Assembly (NCBI GenBank): GCA_037576215.1
Contig: JBANDB010000007.1
Coordinates: 4,061,001-4,125,000, forward strand
Direction: 5' to 3'
Length of the DNA: 64,000 nucleotides
DNA from: Armillaria gallica
Lineage: Eukaryota; Basidiomycota; Agaricomycetes; Agaricales; Physalacriaceae
This document shows positions 59,889 to 64,000 of the stretch, one piece after another. The position numbers and the translations under genes were made by a program. Position 1 is the first letter of the stretch. The number at the start of each line of letters is the position of its first letter. The notes under the pieces were generated by a model. It was given only the letters and a program-made list of their open reading frames with translations. It made no database searches and was not told the DNA's origin.

Positions 59889-60960
59889 CTATTGTAACAG
59901 AGTTGTTGTCTTTGCCTCAGCTGCTGCTAAGATCTTTTTTGGACTGTCAGTTTCATTATATGTGATGAGATGTTCATCAGAAAGATGGACCTGCAGATGC
60001 ACAACATTTGGCTCCTCCTGATGTAGCCAGAAAGAAAAGATTCTCCAGCATGACTCGATAGCAGAGATGTAATGTGCATCCAGAAACTCCTTGATCTTAT
60101 CATGATCCTGAACCTCCAATATAGTCCTATTGTGGCCCTTGTAGATGTATTTGTGGATATATTTTATGGCCTTAACAGACACACAGACCTCCACATTGAT
60201 GTGACAATTGTATCATGCACTGAGATAGGGATTATATGGGACAATATCACGGTTGGTATAGACGATTCAGGTTCCGCCATGCATCTTGACATACTCGTGA
60301 CCATTGTTGGGGTGTGCCAGATTAGGATATCCATCAGTGGTAAATTCTGTCTGCTCATTGAACTCCTTTGGAAATTTTTTTGTAAAGTGACCATCAGGCT
60401 CCTTGCAGTGATTATTACAAGGACCATACACCATGTATTTTGTAACCACCTCATGAAGAATTGGATGTGTTTCAGGATCAGGTATCTGAGCACATGAGAC
60501 TGAATTGGCATCAGCAGGTGAGCAAATCTTGTCTTCAGAAAAATCAGAAGATGCATATGAGGGAGTCCACACTTTTGAAATTTGATAATATGCATGATAG
60601 CCCTGACTTTTCCAAATATTCCACCCTTTTTGATTTCCTGCAGTAAGGCCTCCTTCTTCAACTGAAAGACCCTGGCCACAATATCTGGTTGATCCTTCAC
60701 TTTTTGATCAGGTCTATCTGTGCACTTCAGAACCTCAATAATTTCTGGCCACTTTGGGTTTGCTATCATCATAAGAAAGATATCTGGCTTCTGCAAAGCT
60801 CTACAAATTGCCATAGAGTTCTGATACAGCTGATACATCATATGGGGACTGCCAGTATGTGATGAAGGGAGGACAACATGCTGGCCAGAGTTTTGCAATC
60901 CATCAGCATTAGTAGCTGCATCCACCACTTCCTTATACAGATCTGCATAGTGAAGAGACT
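59889..60960 (-). pseudogene. Helitron Rep (HUH endonuclease) remnant
   Basis: Upstream of the helicase, as expected. PSSHTGSPHMMYQLYQNSMA and IANPKWPEI match the Helitron-like N region. KCGLPHMHLLIF contains the HUH motif (HMH), and AIKYIHKYIYKGHNR carries the catalytic tyrosine region. The frame is broken at least twice (near 60,540 and 60,230). The HUH and tyrosine motifs look intact although the gene is not. Element ends were not found. Confidence 0.85.
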
Positions 60961-61619
60961 CTGTGCATGCAAGCTAAAAATGCAACTGCATTGAGGACAC
61001 TGATCACACCCACACCCAACACTACACACACAAACCCTCAAGTTCATGAGGGGTTCTGATGTGATAGAAGCAGATAGAAACAGGATAGCCAAACTCTCAG
61101 AATATAGGATACACATGTATAGTAATAGTGCGCATCAAGTATCTAGATTTCTCTAAGTCCAAAGTCTTTTAATAACAAGAGAAGTGACAGTTGTCACTGG
61201 GCCTCAAGGCAAGGTGTAGTACAATACATGCAACATTGAGAGACATATACAAAACCCTCAATAAGTCTAGAGCAACACACAGAATGACCTCAAATGACTT
61301 AGAGCACACTACACATGACTCAAAGCTTCGCACTCTAAGCAGAAACACTTCACAAAACCTTTCACTAAAGCCACAGGATTCAAACCTATGTGCTCAAGCT
61401 TCCCAACTGATTGTAGATCTACAGGGTTCTAACCTATGTGATCCAGAGACACAAAGAACCTTATAAAACACCGTCTGCAAGCCAAAGAGTTTGAACCTCT
61501 GCCACCTGTAGTACCTCACATCACAAGAAACCCTCAAAACACAAGAGTGCATCCACAATGACACTAAACTCTTCTTCTCAGGTTAGAGCTCAAGTCAACC
61601 AATCAATCAACAGTAGCAC
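60961..61619. other. Gap between the Helitron remnant and Gypsy-2
   Basis: No gene seen. The part 61,360-61,500 holds three TTCAAACCTATG-like or TTTGAACCTCTG-like stretches resembling tRNA B boxes, too fragmentary to call. Confidence 0.4.
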
Positions 61620-61984
61620 TGTTATGTCCGGACTCGGGAATAACAAACTAGGCGTCTAACGTGCACTATCTCTCACTTTGGATAGGACGATAGAACCGTG
61701 GCGTCTGTTACAGCGAGGCAGCTAGCACGTTAGGCTCTTGGCAAGCGATGGGAGGAAAGTCCAGGGTGTATAAACTTAGCTCGAAGCTAGGGTACATGGC
61801 TGAGAGTTATGTTACTTATATACGATATTCGGAAATCCAATAATAGAAATGTCCTGCGGGTTCTTTGGAAGTTCTGGGGTAACAATCATTGGGGTTCGTG
61901 CCGAGGTGCCGAAAGGCCGAGATGCCGTGAGGGGCTGAGATGCCGGATAAGATAAGATAAGGAAAAAGTGAATAAATCGTAACA
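61620..61984 (-). repeat. Gypsy-2 3' LTR
   Basis: 365 bp, TGTTATG to CGTAACA, bordered by a polypurine tract (AAGGGGGTGA on the - strand) at 61,985-61,995. The block holding the TATA box and AGCTTCGAGCTAA (61,776-61,788) is identical to Gypsy-1 while much of the rest differs. Confidence 0.85.
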
Positions 61985-62971
61985 TCACCCCCTTGTTAAG
62001 GCAGGCATCCCGACTGCCCGTATGGTTGCGTGTCGGGTTTCGAAGTCTTCGATCACTTCTTGTGTGTGTTCCATGTCTTCCTCTCGTACCCAAGAGTTAT
62101 GTTCCCATGTCCATCCTTTCCATTTGACGAAGTAGTCATGCGTCGTCCATGACTTTTGTCCCCGTCGACCACGGATTTGTCGTGGTCTGACATCCAGTAC
62201 TTCCTCGACCTCGTATTCTTCTTCATCTTCGATGAGGTCTGGCGGTGGCAGTGGCGGAAGTTGCTGATTTGGGAATGTTGGCGGGATATATGGCGTGAGC
62301 AACTTTTCATTGAAGCGTGGATGTATCTTCCAATGAGGTGGTAATTTTAGTTTATAGGCACTAGCACCCGCTTTTTCGAGGATGAGGAAGGGGCCGACAT
62401 GTTTATCGTCCAGCTTCTTTTTGGGTCGAGGGAGATGTAGGTTGGTGGAGTCCAACCAAACACGGTCACCGACTGAATGCGGGTGTGCATCCCGTTTTCT
62501 CTTGTCATATTGATTTTTCATTCTTTCAGCGGCTTCCTGAAGGGCCTTTTGCATTTCTGCGTGGATTTCTGTCATTCTTTTCGCAAAGTTCTCGGCTGCC
62601 GGGTTAGCGAATGGGGTAGGACGGTGGGAGTCAGGTATGACTCGAGGATTACGGCCATAGAGTACCATGAACGGGCTTTTGCCGGTCGCGCTGTGTACGC
62701 GATTATTGTGGGCGAATTCGGCTAATGGTAGCCAGTCACTCCAGTTGTTTTGTCGGTGGTTAACGAAGATGCGGAGGTACTTGATGATTTCTTGATTGAC
62801 CCGCTCCGTCTGTCCGTCCGTTTGCAGGTGGAACGCAGTGGATGCATTTGGAGTGATGTCAAGAAGACGATAGAGTTCCTTCATGAATTTCGACACGAAT
62901 TGGGGTCCTCGGTCAGAGATAACGACCTGGGGCATTCCGTGTCGTGCGTACACGTGGTCCCGTAAGAGTCA
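61985..62971 (-). pseudogene. Gypsy-2 integrase C-terminal part and chromodomain
   Basis: 322 codons from MYARHGMPQVVISDRGPQF (second catalytic Asp) through TERVNQE (catalytic Glu), KKKLDDKHVGPF and an intact chromodomain (DYFVKWKGWTWEHNSWVREE). It is detached from the upstream frame by a TGA at 62,969-62,971, where Gypsy-1 has TGG in AEGWAW. Confidence 0.85.
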
Positions 62972-63823
62972 GGCCCAGCCTTCTGCCGATAGTTCTGTGT
63001 TGCAGGCAATGGGAATGATTGCTTTCGAGAATCTGTCGACTATGACAAGCATTGCATCGTGGCCGTTAGAGTCTGGGAGACCCGTGACCATGTCGACAGA
63101 TATGTGTGTCCATGGTCTGACAGGTACCTCGTTCGGGTGCAACGGTGCTGCCTTTGCGTGGGTATCCGCTTTCGTTCGCTGGCACGTCTCACAACCTTTT
63201 ACGTACGCCTCAATGTCCTTTTTCAACTTGGGCCACCAGTAGTCGCGGAGTATCAACTCCTTTGTCTTTTCAATCCCCGGGTGTTCGGCCGTGATATGGT
63301 CGTGATATTGAGAAATGATACGCCCTCGTAGCGCCTTTTGACGGGGTACGTAAATCCTTCCGTCGTAGTAGAGGAGTTCCCCTTGACGAGATATTCCTCG
63401 TTCGTGAGTCAGAGAAGTGGCGATACCCTCGTCCCAAAGCTCTTCTTGTCGTGTCACTTCCCCAATTGCTCGTTGCGTTTCCGTTGAGGTGGGTAAGATG
63501 AGGGCTCTGAAATGAGCGGCCTCAAGGACGACCATATCGTTGTTGTCTTTTACCCCCTGATCGTGATCGCTTCGTCGTGAAAGTAGGTCGGCCTTTACGT
63601 TCTGAGCCCCTAGCTTGTGGAAGAGTTTAAAATGATATTCCGCTAGCTCCGTGACCCAGCACGCCTGTCGTCGATTCAGCTTTTGTGGTAACCGGAAATA
63701 TTGGAGGTTCTGGTGATCCGTCCAGATTTCCACGTCGTATTTGGTGCCCATGAGGTAATGGCGCCATTCAGAAAGTGCCAGCATGATTGCTAGTAGCTCT
63801 TTGTCGTATATCTCGTAGTTTCA
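62969..63823 (-). pseudogene. Gypsy-2 RNase H end and integrase N-terminal part
   Basis: Contains LALSEWRHYLMG, the intact LQYFRLPQKLNRRQ junction (broken in Gypsy-1), the HHCC zinc region with CETCQRTK, and the first catalytic Asp in SVDMVTGLPD. Bounded upstream by a TGA at 63,821-63,823 within SATE-NYEIYDKE, where the family has Arg. Confidence 0.85.
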
Positions 63824-64000
63824 TTCCGTGGCACTGAGCGACTTAGACATAAACGCTACCGGGCGCCAGATTCCGTCCTGTTGTTGACTGAGGACCGCGC
63901 CTACGGCTCCCTCGCTGGCGTTGGCTTCGACACGGAAAGGGTCGTCATCGTTTGGGATGGCTAGGATCACGTCTTTGGCCATCCTACGCTTCAGTTCGTC
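63824..64000 (-). pseudogene. Gypsy-2 RNase H start, truncated by the window end
   Basis: The - strand reads FVEANASEGAVGAVLSQQQD and on toward FMSKSLSATE, the RNase H fold. The first catalytic aspartate position reads Asn here and Asp in Gypsy-1. Confidence 0.7.

Larger units (their letters stand above)
61620..64000 (-). mobile_element. Gypsy-2: second chromodomain Gypsy element, cut by the window end
   Basis: 3' LTR, then pol read on the - strand up to RNase H at the window edge. Clearly related to Gypsy-1 in protein, with LTRs similar mainly around the transcript start. Broken by at least two nonsense codons. The 5' part lies outside. Confidence 0.9.

Overview
The window looks like nuclear DNA of a filamentous basidiomycete, probably an agaricomycete. 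This rests on densely split genes with 40-60 nt GT-AG introns, the NACHT plus beta-propeller protein type, chromodomain Ty3/Gypsy elements, a Helitron remnant, and CpG-biased decay of transposons. I cannot name a species.

The left 37.7 kb is a tandem array of three related units (A 1-13,410; B 13,411-26,964; C 26,965-about 37,730). Each ends in one large NLR-type gene on the + strand, with a C2-like N-terminus, a NACHT NTPase and a divergent WD40-like C-terminus. Comparing the three copies resolves ten exons and explains apparent frame breaks as introns. Upstream of each gene lie 6-8 kb of noncoding DNA holding tRNA-derived SINE-like elements and a decayed module that occurs twice per unit. 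At the A/B and B/C joints, and at the window edge, lies a broken, intron-bearing copy of the ribosomal protein eS6 (RPS6) gene on the - strand. A and B are close relatives and C is older. The C gene carries a 197-bp solo LTR inside a 51-nt exon.

From 38,128 to 55,855 lies what reads as a single 17.7-kb hAT-like DNA transposon, defined by 16-bp terminal inverted repeats (15/16 identical) and a perfect 8-bp target duplication. No transposase is recognisable. It contains two foldback elements and a complete nested chromodomain Gypsy retrotransposon (44,174-52,522; 359-bp LTRs, ATTGT duplication). That element has lost function through CGA-to-TGA-type nonsense codons, and its two LTRs differ at 12 sites, 11 of them CpG transitions. 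Its primer-binding site is complementary to its own predicted transcript start, as in self-priming Tf1/sushi elements.

To the right lie a decayed Helitron Rep/helicase gene (57,759-60,960, - strand) and the 3' part of a second, related Gypsy element (61,620 to the window end), also broken by stop codons. The NLR genes are plausibly non-self recognition or cell-death receptors; the rest is mobile DNA and its debris.
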